Shown here in pieces: positions 6,605 through 14,751 of a stretch of 24,625 bases of DNA (within the stretch, counting starts at the first letter, position 1; every line of letters begins with the position of its first letter). Source of the stretch: Nitrospinota bacterium. GTDB lineage: Bacteria; Nitrospinota_A; UBA7883; JACRLM01. The stretch lies in contig JADGAO010000015.1 of assembly GCA_015231995.1 (NCBI GenBank), forward strand, positions 1-24,625. The letters are read 5' to 3'. A model generated the notes under the pieces. That model was not told where the DNA came from and searched no databases. It saw nothing but the letters and a program-made list of their open reading frames with translations. A program made the position numbers and the translations under genes.

Positions 6605-8994
6605 ATGTCTAGTTGCCGCACCTCTAGCGCGTGAGTCTGGATAAACTCCCTTCGCGGCTCCACCTGTTCGCCCATCAGGATGGTGAATATGTTATCCGCC
6701 TCGACAGCGTCGTCTATCCGCACCTGTTGGAGAGTGCGAGAGACGGGGTTCATCGTCGTCTCCCACAACTGCTCGGCGTTCATTTCACCAAGACCTTTAT
6801 AGCGCTGTATGGAGATACCCTCCCTACTTGTCTCGATGACGTGCGTAACAAGCGCTTCCTTGCTTGTCAGGGTTATCGTTTCACCTTTTTCGCTCGCAAG
6901 GACGAACGGGGGTTTGTCGTAATTTTCAATCGTGCGCGTGATGGCGTGCAGGCGCTGGTATTCCGCGGACATTATGAGGTCCCAGTTGACCGTCCTCTTT
7001 GTGCCGCTTCGTTTGTCGTTCCAGACCAGCGCATGGCCGCCATGCTCCTCGTCCTCTATTATTTTTATCTCAAGGTCATCGCCACTCAAACCATGTCCGA
7101 GGGTTTCGAGATTCTCCCTTACAAGGAAAAATTCCTTCGTTGTGATGTTCTTGGAAAGCAATAGTTCCACCAAAGCTTTGGGGAAACCTCTGCGGACGAG
7201 TTTTTCTTCCAACTGGCGATAGTCAATCAGCTTGTATATGAAATTAGCCAGGGTGGAACCCTCGACCTTCTCCCCGCCGTTTATGGTGAGGTTCTTGCCG
7301 GAAAGGCCGATCTCCAGAAGATGCTCGTTGAGAACTTTGTCGTCCCGGATGAAACGCTCGTGTTTGCCCTTTTGCACTTTGTAAAGCGGCGGCTGGGCGA
7401 TGTAAAGAAAACCGCGCCGGATAACCTCTTCGAGGTGGCGGTAGAAAAGAGTCAATAACAGCGTGCGAATGTGAGAGCCGTCCACATCGGCGTCGGTCAT
7501 CAGGATTATCTTGTGATATCTCAGTTTATTGATATCAAAATCGTCCTTGCCAATGCCGGCGCCAAGGGCTGTTAGAAGTGAACCTATTTCGATGTTGCCC
7601 AGCATTTTATCAAGCCTGGCTTTTTCCACGTTGAGTATTTTGCCTTTGAGCGGAAGTATCGCCTGATGTTTTCTATCCCGGCCCTGTTTGGCGGAACCAC
7701 CGGCGGAATCTCCCTCGACAAGGAACAGCTCGCACAAAGCCGGGTCTTTTTCCTGACAGTCCGCAAGTTTGCCTGGAAGCATGGAAGAATCCAGCGCGCC
7801 TTTTCGCCTTGTAAGCTCGCGCGCCTTTCTGGCGGCTTCCCTGGCTTGTGACGCTAGCAGGGCTTTGGATATGACAAGACGGGCTTCTTTGGGGTGTTCC
7901 TCGAAATACTCCGACAACCCGTCATTGACCGCTTGGGTAACAAGCCCTAAAACTTCGGAGTTGCCAAGTTTTGTTTTTGTCTGTCCTTCAAACTGAGGCT
8001 CCGGTATTTTGACGGTGAGAACGGCCGTAAGGCCTTCCCGCGTATCGTCACCGGCAATGACCGTGTCGCCTTTGATAAAACCGTTTTTGGCCGCATAAGC
8101 ATTAATCGTGCGTGTGAGCGCGGAACGGAAACCGGAAAGATGTGTGCCGCCTTCACGGGTGTGTATGTTGTTAACGAAAGAGAATACGTCCTCTTTATAA
8201 CCCTCGTTGTACAACATGGCCAGCTCAAGCAGAATATTATCTCGCTCCGCCGTGATGTAAATCGGCGGGGTAAAAAGCTGGTTTTTATTCCTGTTTATGT
8301 ATTCGATAAAAGAGACGATGCCGCCTTCGTAATGGAAATCTTTTTCCTTATCCGTGCGTTCGTCTTTTATTAATATCCGTATTCCTTTGTTGAGATACGA
8401 AAGCTCTCTTAAACGTTCCGACAACAGATCAAAATTAAATTCCGTAATCTGGAAAATGCTTTTGTCCGGTGTAAAAGTTATCTTTGTGCCGGTGCCTTTA
8501 GCCTCTCCCATTTCTTTGAGTGGGCTTTTGGGATTTCCGTATGTGTAGGATTGGGCGTAAACTTTCCCATTCCTCCTGATCTCCACTTCAAAAGCAACGG
8601 ATAGCGCATTAACAACCGATACGCCTACTCCGTGCAAACCACCGGAAACTTTATAAGTGTTTTTATCGAATTTGCCGCCGGCGTGAAGAGTTGTCAAAAC
8701 GACTTCCGCCGCAGACTTCCCAGCTTCCTGATGCATATCTACGGGTATTCCGCGTCCGTCATCCGTGATGGTGACGGAGTTGTCTATATGGATTACCACT
8801 TCGATATTTTTGCAGTAACCAGCCATAGCTTCGTCAACGGAGTTGTCCACCACTTCGAATACTAGATGATGAAGACCTTTCTCGCCAACATCGCCGATAT
8901 ACATGGCGGGACGTTTACGAACGGCTTCCAATCCTTCAAGTATCTTGATTGAATCTGCGTCGTAAGAATCTATCTCTTCTTCTTTCTTATCCAT
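6601..8994 (-). CDS. gyrB: DNA gyrase subunit B
   Basis: GyrB is the ATPase and Toprim subunit of gyrase, which introduces negative supercoils with GyrA. The 797-residue protein has the GHKL ATPase fold (Glu47 and Asn51 region, DDGRGIP at 78-84, GGLHGVG at 118-124). The transducer domain follows. The Toprim domain has EGDSAGG at 427-433 and DADVDGS at 501-507. A long insertion lies between Toprim and the C-terminal IQRYKGLGEMN region, as in Gram-negative GyrB. The start is ATG without an obvious Shine-Dalgarno. It follows dnaA after a gap rich in DnaA boxes, with no dnaN or recF between them. Confidence 0.98.
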   Translation of the reverse strand: MDKKEEEIDSYDADSIKILEGLEAVRKRPAMYIGDVGEKGLHHLVFEVVDNSVDEAMAGYCKNIEVVIHIDNSVTITDDGRGIPVDMHQEAGKSAAEVVLTTLHAGGKFDKNTYKVSGGLHGVGVSVVNALSVAFEVEIRRNGKVYAQSYTYGNPKSPLKEMGEAKGTGTKITFTPDKSIFQITEFNFDLLSERLRELSYLNKGIRILIKDERTDKEKDFHYEGGIVSFIEYINRNKNQLFTPPIYITAERDNILLELAMLYNEGYKEDVFSFVNNIHTREGGTHLSGFRSALTRTINAYAAKNGFIKGDTVIAGDDTREGLTAVLTVKIPEPQFEGQTKTKLGNSEVLGLVTQAVNDGLSEYFEEHPKEARLVISKALLASQAREAARKARELTRRKGALDSSMLPGKLADCQEKDPALCELFLVEGDSAGGSAKQGRDRKHQAILPLKGKILNVEKARLDKMLGNIEIGSLLTALGAGIGKDDFDINKLRYHKIILMTDADVDGSHIRTLLLTLFYRHLEEVIRRGFLYIAQPPLYKVQKGKHERFIRDDKVLNEHLLEIGLSGKNLTINGGEKVEGSTLANFIYKLIDYRQLEEKLVRRGFPKALVELLLSKNITTKEFFLVRENLETLGHGLSGDDLEIKIIEDEEHGGHALVWNDKRSGTKRTVNWDLIMSAEYQRLHAITRTIENYDKPPFVLASEKGETITLTSKEALVTHVIETSREGISIQRYKGLGEMNAEQLWETTMNPVSRTLQQVRIDDAVEADNIFTILMGEQVEPRREFIQTHALEVRQLDI

Positions 8995-9185
8995 ATATAT
9001 TTAAATTGGAGTAGTTATTGGGGTGGATAACGCTGTGTAAGAGTTCACCAAACCATTATAGCTTAATGCGTTAAGATTATCCACAACATGTCTTTGCTTG
9101 TCTGGATAACTCATTTTGTAAACATAAGCCCGGAAGTTATACAGAGGTTTTGATGTTTTACCAAGGTTTTTTCCACAGGTTGTCC
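8995..9185. other. Probable replication origin (oriC) with DnaA-box cluster
   Basis: The 191-bp gap between dnaA and gyrB holds a perfect DnaA box TTATCCACA at 9077-9085 (+). Close variants are TTATCCACC at 9022-9030 (-), TTATCCAGA at 9101-9109 (-), TTTTCCACA at 9169-9177 (+) and the weaker TTATACAGA at 9137-9145 (+). It is more AT-rich than the surrounding genes, with T-rich runs at 9111-9172 that could serve as an unwinding region. The position beside dnaA and gyrB supports an origin. Direct autoregulation of gyrB by DnaA is also possible. Confidence 0.7.
9055..9060 (-). promoter_or_regulatory. Candidate gyrB -10 element
   Basis: There is a perfect TATAAT on the minus strand, 60 bp before the gyrB ATG. 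No good -35 hexamer is found at 16-18 bp. The perfect DnaA box at 9077-9085 covers that place, so DnaA could control this promoter. Confidence 0.4.
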
Positions 9186-10535
9186 TTAAATATCCAAAAC
9201 TTTTTTAATTTGATTTATCTCATTGTATAATTGAGTGTTAACTTCTAACTCATCTTTTATCTTACTTACGGCGTGCATTACGGTCGTATGATCCCTGCCT
9301 CCGAAAGCCTGCCCTATTTCAGGTAAGGATGTATTTGTGAACTCCCTACACAAAAACATAGCGACATGTCGCGGCATTGTTACACTCTTAAGCCTGCTTT
9401 TAGAGCGTAAATCACTGTTTTTTAATGAATAAAAATCACAAACTGCTTTTTGAACCTGCTTTATGTCCATAGACTTGGCCGTATCGTCGTAAATACCTTT
9501 CAATGTTTCCTTGGCCAGCTCCATGCCGATGATTTTATCCGACGTTTTTCTGGTCAGCGAGGCGTAGGCCATAACCCTGGCGACACAACCTTCCAGCTCC
9601 CTGATGTTGGATTTTACCTTCCTCGCTAAAAATGTAGCGACTTCGTCATCCACATCAAACCCGTTCTGGCTTATCAATTTTTTTACGATAGCGATCTTTA
9701 TTTCCAACTCTGGGGGTTGTATGTCCGATATCAAACCCCAGCTAAAACGCGACCGGAGACGCTCTTCCATGTTAGTTATATCCTTCGGGAACTTATCCGA
9801 GGACATAACTATCTGTTTTTTCATTTCGAAAAGCGTGTTAAAGGTGTGAAAAAACTCCTCCTGCGTCCGCTCTTTCCCGGCGATAAACTGGATATCGTCA
9901 ATAAGCAGTAAATCCAGATTCCTGTATTTCTTGCGGAAATAGCTCATGGAACCGCGCTGGATGGAGTTTATAAGATCGTTAACGAACTTCTCGGAGCTTA
10001 AATACAAGACGCTCAGGTTTGGATTTTTCTCAAGTACGGCGTTGCCAATGGCCTGCATAAGATGTGTTTTTCCCAACCCGACTCCGCCATAAATAAACAA
10101 TGGGTTATAAGCGTCGGCAAGTTTTCCGGCGACGGCTTTTGCGGAAGCGTGGCAAAACTCGTTACTTTTGCCGACCACGAAGCTGTCGAAATTATATTTT
10201 TCGTTAAGGTTGGTTTTCTCTTTTATCTGTTTGATAGCTATAGCGGGAGAGCTATCCGGGTGGACTTTTTCCTTGGGTTTTTCGCTGTTTCCGTTTTCGG
10301 ATACGATTATCGAAAGGGCGGTCTTAGCCCCGCTAAGTTCCTGATAGATATTTACAATAGACTCTTTGTAGTGCTCGTTAATCCACTCTACAAAAAAAGA
10401 AGAAGGGACGGATAGTTCCAGTTGATTATTCTTATATGATATAAAGTCAATTGGTTCGATCCACGACTCAAAATTATGCGGCTGTATTTTTTCTTTTAAT
10501 ATTGATTTGCACTTATTCCAATATGAACCGGACAT
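9186..10535 (-). CDS. dnaA: Chromosomal replication initiator protein DnaA
   Basis: DnaA binds 9-mer boxes at the origin and, as an ATP-bound filament, melts DNA and loads the helicase. The 449-residue protein has domain I (about 1-75), a short linker, and an AAA+ domain with Walker A GGVGLGKT at 150-157 and Walker B LLIDD at 210-214. The C-terminal DNA-binding helix-turn-helix carries the signature GGRDHTTVMHAVSKI at 412-426. The gene is visibly more AT-rich than its neighbours. The start is ATG with only a weak Shine-Dalgarno; a good promoter lies at 10567-10595. It is transcribed away from thiD toward the DnaA-box gap. Confidence 0.98.
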   Translation of the reverse strand: MSGSYWNKCKSILKEKIQPHNFESWIEPIDFISYKNNQLELSVPSSFFVEWINEHYKESIVNIYQELSGAKTALSIIVSENGNSEKPKEKVHPDSSPAIAIKQIKEKTNLNEKYNFDSFVVGKSNEFCHASAKAVAGKLADAYNPLFIYGGVGLGKTHLMQAIGNAVLEKNPNLSVLYLSSEKFVNDLINSIQRGSMSYFRKKYRNLDLLLIDDIQFIAGKERTQEEFFHTFNTLFEMKKQIVMSSDKFPKDITNMEERLRSRFSWGLISDIQPPELEIKIAIVKKLISQNGFDVDDEVATFLARKVKSNIRELEGCVARVMAYASLTRKTSDKIIGMELAKETLKGIYDDTAKSMDIKQVQKAVCDFYSLKNSDLRSKSRLKSVTMPRHVAMFLCREFTNTSLPEIGQAFGGRDHTTVMHAVSKIKDELEVNTQLYNEINQIKKVLDI

Positions 10536-10566
10536 TTGACCTAACCACCACCATTAAGAAAGAGCG

Positions 10567-10595
10567 ATTGTAGTGCGTTATAAGCCGATAATCAA
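10567..10595 (-). promoter_or_regulatory. Sigma70-type promoter for dnaA
   Basis: TTGATT at 10590-10595 and TACAAT at 10567-10572 are separated by exactly 17 bp. The -10 box begins 37 bp before the dnaA ATG. I see no DnaA box overlapping it. Confidence 0.65.
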
Positions 10596-10661
10596 GCGAC
10601 ATCGTTGTCTATTGCCATCGAAAACGTATCAATAAGATATACCGTAGATTATAATTATCGG

Positions 10662-11459
10662 ATGACTGTAAAAGCGCTCTCTATCGCAGGATTCGACCCA
10701 AGTGGGGGCGCCGGTGTTCTGGCGGATATCAAAACCTTCGCCTCTATGGGGGTTTACGGGGTGTCGGTTGTGACAGCCCTTACCGCGCAAAACACAACTT
10801 CCGTTCGGGACGTTTTTTCCATCCCTTCAGATTTTGTAACGGAACAGTTGAACACAATTTTCGATGATATAAAAATCAACTCGGCCAAAACTGGGATGCT
10901 TTACGAGGCGGAGGTGGTGTTGGCGGTCGCCAAGGCGTTATCCGCAAGGCCGGAGATAAAAACTGTCGTTGATCCTGTAATGTCCGCGTCATCCGGCGAA
11001 ACATTGCTCAAACAGGGCGCGGCGAAATTGTTGGTGATGGAGCTGTTCCCCATCGCGCACCTTGTCACGCCAAACGCCGTGGAAGCCTCCATATTGACCG
11101 GGGTGACGATTGCAGACCTTGCGTCCATGAAAGAAGCGGCGAAAAAAATCGCAGGGCTGGGGCCGCAAAACGTCCTTGTCAAAGGCGGACATATGGAGGG
11201 GGATGATGTCACTGACGTGCTTTATGCCGATGGCGAGTTTTTCAAATTCAGGAAAAAACGGATCAACACACCACACACCCACGGGACGGGATGCGCGCTT
11301 TCCGCCGCGATAACGGCGGCTCTGGCGCTTGGGGCGGATATTGTCACGGCGGTTGAGACTGCGGAAAAATTCATGGAGAAAGCCCTGCAAGGCGCTTTCC
11401 CTGTGGGATCGGGACCGGGTTCGGTTGATCACATGGCGTGGATGAGGGGCGGTGGATGA
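10662..11459 (+). CDS. thiD: Hydroxymethylpyrimidine/phosphomethylpyrimidine kinase
   Basis: ThiD phosphorylates hydroxymethylpyrimidine twice to give the pyrimidine precursor of thiamine. The 265-residue ribokinase-fold protein has SIAGFDPSGGAG at 7-18, DPVMSASSG at 104-112, VTPNAVEA at 135-142, VKGGH at 173-177 and the catalytic GTGC at 208-211. I chose the ATG at 10662, where the family N-terminus begins. An in-frame TTG at 10605 would add 19 residues unlike the family. No Shine-Dalgarno is seen. A TATAAT at 10650-10655 sits only 6 bp before the ATG, so the true transcription start is unclear. It diverges from dnaA and no other thiamine gene is nearby. Confidence 0.95.
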   Translation: MTVKALSIAGFDPSGGAGVLADIKTFASMGVYGVSVVTALTAQNTTSVRDVFSIPSDFVTEQLNTIFDDIKINSAKTGMLYEAEVVLAVAKALSARPEIKTVVDPVMSASSGETLLKQGAAKLLVMELFPIAHLVTPNAVEASILTGVTIADLASMKEAAKKIAGLGPQNVLVKGGHMEGDDVTDVLYADGEFFKFRKKRINTPHTHGTGCALSAAITAALALGADIVTAVETAEKFMEKALQGAFPVGSGPGSVDHMAWMRGGG

Positions 11460-11528
11460 TTGAGCAAGAGTCGGCCGCAATGTTACCAAGGGAGGCCGAG
11501 GGATGCGATTGACCGAATGGAATCCCAC

Positions 11529-11680
11529 TTTTGTCATCCTGAGGGAGCCTCGGAGACCGAAGTATCAAGGTATAATATAGTATTCTATTTGGTAGATTCT
11601 TCGCTTCGTTCAGAATGACAAACTCTGATAGATTCTTCACGGAGTTTACCCTGAGTCTGTCGAAGGGTTCAGAATGACAA
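11529..11680. repeat. Three dispersed-repeat copies between convergent thiD and the glycosyltransferase gene
   Basis: A forward copy lies at 11529-11568. Reverse copies lie at 11594-11622 and 11630-11680; the last has an internal CCCTGAGTCTGTCGAAGGG segment. A decayed end fragment follows at 11687-11702. The opposite orientations allow stem formation. The copies fill the 242-bp gap between two gene 3' ends, so they may serve as a bidirectional terminator. Confidence 0.75.
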
Positions 11681-11701
11681 CGTGGCGTTCAGAATTGACA
11701 G

Positions 11702-12811
11702 CTAACCCTCGTAAATCCCGCTCAACCTTTCCATTATAACATTCCGGTCGTATTTCGACATCGCCGTTACGCGGGCTTTTCCTCCAATCCGCGCCCTTAA
11801 TTTCTCGTCATCCAGCAGGGCCAGCGTTTTTTCCGCGAGGGATTCTGGGCTGTCCGGTTTTGCAAGCAGTCCATATTCACCATAACCGAGCATTTCAGGC
11901 GTACCGCCGGCGTCTGTGCCGACTATGGCTTTTCCCATCGCCATCGCTTCGAGGCATCCAAGCGAAAAAGTTTCGCTTCTCGACGGCAGAACGTAAACAG
12001 TAAACCCGGCTAAATAGGAAGCGGTATCGTTTGTTTCCCCTGCGAAGATGACGGAGTCGGCGACCCCCATCCTCACGGTCTCCGCCTTTAACGCGCCGAG
12101 GTACTGCCCTTCAAGCTCCGGCGTCTCGCCTCCCACAAGCGCCAAAACAGCGTTTGGATGCTTCCCTAAAATCCTGGGCATGGCCCGGATCATCTCCATC
12201 TGGCCTTTTAGGGGGTCGAGCCTGCTGATAACGCCTATGACGGGCTGATCGTCCCGCAAATCGAACTTTTCGCGGAGCCATCCGGTTTGCGCTCCGGCTG
12301 GATTGAACCTGCCAAGATCAAGCCCATACGGAAGTACCTCCACCTTGCCTGGAGCGATCGGCAGATTTTCTTCCGCATTTTGCTTAAGCTCTTCGGAGGC
12401 GACAAGGATTTTCCAGACTTTGCCATACTCCATGCGATGGTATAAATCTTTTTTCGGCGCGGGAACCTGCATATAGTTGGAAAAAAGCAGGCGGACATTT
12501 TCAATTCCCCACATACCCGGCGCTATAAGCCCCAGATCGGCGGAATGGTGGGCGTGGACAAGCGTGACGCCTGCTTGTTTGATCAGCGACCGGATAGAGA
12601 TCATCGCGCCCACGTCTATATATTTCATCGCCGCAAGCTCGACTTTTTCAAACCCGGTTTCGGCGCGTAAAGCCTGGGCGGTGGGCGTTCCTTTTTTGGA
12701 GATGAAAATAATTTTATGGCCTCTTTTCGCCATTTCACGGGCCTGCTCGATTGCGTAGCGCTCCATCCCGCCAAACCCGGTGGAGAAGAGGACAGCCAGG
12801 GCGGTCGTCAT
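11702..12811 (-). CDS. Glycosyltransferase family 4-like protein
   Basis: This 369-residue protein has the GT-B fold of family 4 glycosyltransferases. The N-terminal half holds a glycine-rich acceptor loop (FSTGFGGMERYAIEQA, residues 9-24). The C-terminal half has GVISRLDPLKGQMEMIRA and the donor-binding SRSETFSLGCLEAMAMGK followed by GTDAGGTPEML. The sugar and acceptor are unknown; lipopolysaccharide or another envelope glycan is the likely pathway. The ATG overlaps the dxr stop by 4 nt (ATGA), so it belongs to the rpsB-dxr operon. That is a place where rseP and bamA often stand in Gram-negative genomes. Confidence 0.9.
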   Translation of the reverse strand: MTTALAVLFSTGFGGMERYAIEQAREMAKRGHKIIFISKKGTPTAQALRAETGFEKVELAAMKYIDVGAMISIRSLIKQAGVTLVHAHHSADLGLIAPGMWGIENVRLLFSNYMQVPAPKKDLYHRMEYGKVWKILVASEELKQNAEENLPIAPGKVEVLPYGLDLGRFNPAGAQTGWLREKFDLRDDQPVIGVISRLDPLKGQMEMIRAMPRILGKHPNAVLALVGGETPELEGQYLGALKAETVRMGVADSVIFAGETNDTASYLAGFTVYVLPSRSETFSLGCLEAMAMGKAIVGTDAGGTPEMLGYGEYGLLAKPDSPESLAEKTLALLDDEKLRARIGGKARVTAMSKYDRNVIMERLSGIYEG

Positions 12812-13959
12812 CGGCGACCTATCAGCTCCCTCGCCCTCGCCCTCGCCCAGTGATCAACCGCCAGCACGTCGGCGATGGTGTTGACGGGGAAATTGGGGCT
12901 TTCGTTCAAGGTCTTTTCGACCATCCGGGGAATGTCCAGAAACCCGATTTTGCGGTTCAGGAACGCTTCCACGGCCACCTCGTTTGCGGCGCTCAAGACC
13001 GCCGGGGCAGATGGTCCAGCCTGCGTCGCCTGATACGCTAGCGCAAGGCACGGGAACCGCGTCAGATCGGGCGGTTCGAAAGTCAACGTCATCAGCCGCG
13101 AAAAATCCAGCCGGGGAATGTCCATCGCCAGCCTGTCTGGATAGTTGAGCGCGAACGATATGGGCGAGCGCATATCCGGCGGCCCCATCTGGGCGATGAC
13201 GGATGAATCGTGAAACTCCACCATCGAATGAACGATGCTTTGCGGATGGACGACGACCTCTATCATTGACGGCGGCATGTTGAACAGCCACCTCGCCTCG
13301 ATAACCTCCAGCCCTTTGTTCATCATCGTGGCGGAGTCTATGGATATTTTCGGCCCCATGCTCCAGTTGGGATGTTTCAGCGCCCTCTCCACCGTCACCT
13401 TCGACATCTGGACGGACGACATCCCAAGGAACGGCCCGCCGGACGCGGTGAGTATCAGCCTGCGGACACTTTTTTTCTTCTCCCCGCGCAGGGCCTGAAA
13501 GACGGCGGAATGCTCGCTGTCCACGGGGATGATGACCGCCTTGCTTCTCCGGGCCTCTTGCATCACGATCCCGCCCGCGATAACCAGAGTCTCCTTGTTG
13601 GCCAACGCCACCTGTTTGCCTGCGCATACCGCCGCATGTGTCGGCGGCAGTCCGGCCGCTCCAACCATCGCCGCAACGACTATGTCCGCGTCCGGGTGGG
13701 TGGCGCATTCTATCGCCCCTTGCGCGCCCGTTACGATGCGGACGCGCCGTTTGACCATTGACCTAAGCTCCTGTGCCTTCTGCGCATCGGCTACGGAGAC
13801 CAACTTCGGATGGAACTTTTCGATTTGCGCGGCCAGCTTTTCCACGTTTGTCCGCGCCGCAAGAGCCACCACGCGGAACCGGTCCGGCTCCGATTCGATT
13901 ATATTTAGCGCATTTTCCCCGATAGAGCCGGTGGAGCCTAGTATTGCGATGTTTTTCAT
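12808..13959 (-). CDS. dxr: 1-deoxy-D-xylulose 5-phosphate reductoisomerase
   Basis: Dxr makes 2-C-methyl-D-erythritol 4-phosphate, the committed step of the MEP isoprenoid pathway, using NADPH and a divalent metal. The 383-residue protein has the NADPH loop GSTGSIG at 8-14, ALANKE at 118-123, the metal ligands in PVDSEH (Asp147, Glu149) and MNKGLEVIEA (Glu218), and ASGG at 172-175. The ATG directly follows the cdsA stop with no gap. It feeds isoprenoid precursors toward UppS, two genes upstream in the operon. Confidence 0.98.
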   Translation of the reverse strand: MKNIAILGSTGSIGENALNIIESEPDRFRVVALAARTNVEKLAAQIEKFHPKLVSVADAQKAQELRSMVKRRVRIVTGAQGAIECATHPDADIVVAAMVGAAGLPPTHAAVCAGKQVALANKETLVIAGGIVMQEARRSKAVIIPVDSEHSAVFQALRGEKKKSVRRLILTASGGPFLGMSSVQMSKVTVERALKHPNWSMGPKISIDSATMMNKGLEVIEARWLFNMPPSMIEVVVHPQSIVHSMVEFHDSSVIAQMGPPDMRSPISFALNYPDRLAMDIPRLDFSRLMTLTFEPPDLTRFPCLALAYQATQAGPSAPAVLSAANEVAVEAFLNRKIGFLDIPRMVEKTLNESPNFPVNTIADVLAVDHWARARARELIGRR

Positions 13960-14751
13960 CTACGCTCCCACGACAAAACGGAGGTAAACATAAAAGACCG
14001 GAGCGGTGAACAACCAGCTGTCAATCCGATCGAGCGCGCCGCCGTGCCCGGGAATAATAGAGCCGGAATCCTTGACCCCCATCCTTCTTTTCAAAGACGA
14101 CTCCGCAAGGTCCCCCATCGGCCCGGCAAACCCAGCGATAAGCCCCACGGCAACCGCGTGGCCCAGGGCGAATCCCGGCATGAAAAAATGGGCGAATGCG
14201 ACGGAGGTCAATACGGCTCCAATCAATCCGCCCGCGAAACCCTCGACTGTTTTCTTTGGGCTGATGGTTGGGGCCAGCGGGGTTTTGCCGAAGGTTTTGC
14301 CGGTATAGTAAGCCAACGAGTCGCAAAAAGTGTTGGCGAAAGCCAGCAGGAGCACAAGCATGACCCCGTCGGCCATGTGCCTGACCAGGACAAGCTGGGA
14401 AAGCGTCAACCCGATATAAAACGCGCCAAACAAAGTGTTGGAGGCTGTCTTGTAAGAGGCGCCGTCGTGGAAAAGCGTCGCCCATCCCATGACGCCGATG
14501 AACACCAGCGGCGTGAAGGATAACGCCCCTATTGCCCCGCCAAGCGACACGCCGGAAAAAACGGCAAACCCGGCGACGATTCCAACGACCGGCAAGGCCG
14601 GCTCCCCGGCGGATTTGAGCATGTGGAAATATTCGAAAAGCCCCGCAGTCACGAAAACGGCGATAAAAACGAAAAACGCGAAAGGCGTGCTCCAGACGAT
14701 AACCCCCGCAGACAGAGCCGCCAGCGTGATTCCGCTTAACAGCCGCGCCAC
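13960..14751 (-). CDS. cdsA: Phosphatidate cytidylyltransferase
   Basis: CdsA makes CDP-diacylglycerol from phosphatidic acid and CTP in the inner membrane, the branch point of phospholipid synthesis. The 263-residue protein has about eight hydrophobic segments, the SPKKTVEGFAGG motif, and near the C-terminus the family signature S-LKRR-GVKDSG-IIPGHGG-LDR (about residues 219-244). I chose the GTG at 14751, which overlaps the uppS stop (TAGTG). The longer open frame to 14904 lies inside uppS and reads as unrelated sequence. Confidence 0.95.
   Translation of the reverse strand: MARLLSGITLAALSAGVIVWSTPFAFFVFIAVFVTAGLFEYFHMLKSAGEPALPVVGIVAGFAVFSGVSLGGAIGALSFTPLVFIGVMGWATLFHDGASYKTASNTLFGAFYIGLTLSQLVLVRHMADGVMLVLLLAFANTFCDSLAYYTGKTFGKTPLAPTISPKKTVEGFAGGLIGAVLTSVAFAHFFMPGFALGHAVAVGLIAGFAGPMGDLAESSLKRRMGVKDSGSIIPGHGGALDRIDSWLFTAPVFYVYLRFVVGA

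Noticed and set aside
10605..10661. TTG start adding 19 residues to thiD
   Set aside because: ThiD proteins begin close to the SIAGFDPSGGAG motif, and the ATG at 10662 gives the usual length.
12854..13708. 284-codon open frame within dxr
   Set aside because: It is a same-strand shadow in another frame of a clearly recognised gene, Arg/Gly-rich with no domain.
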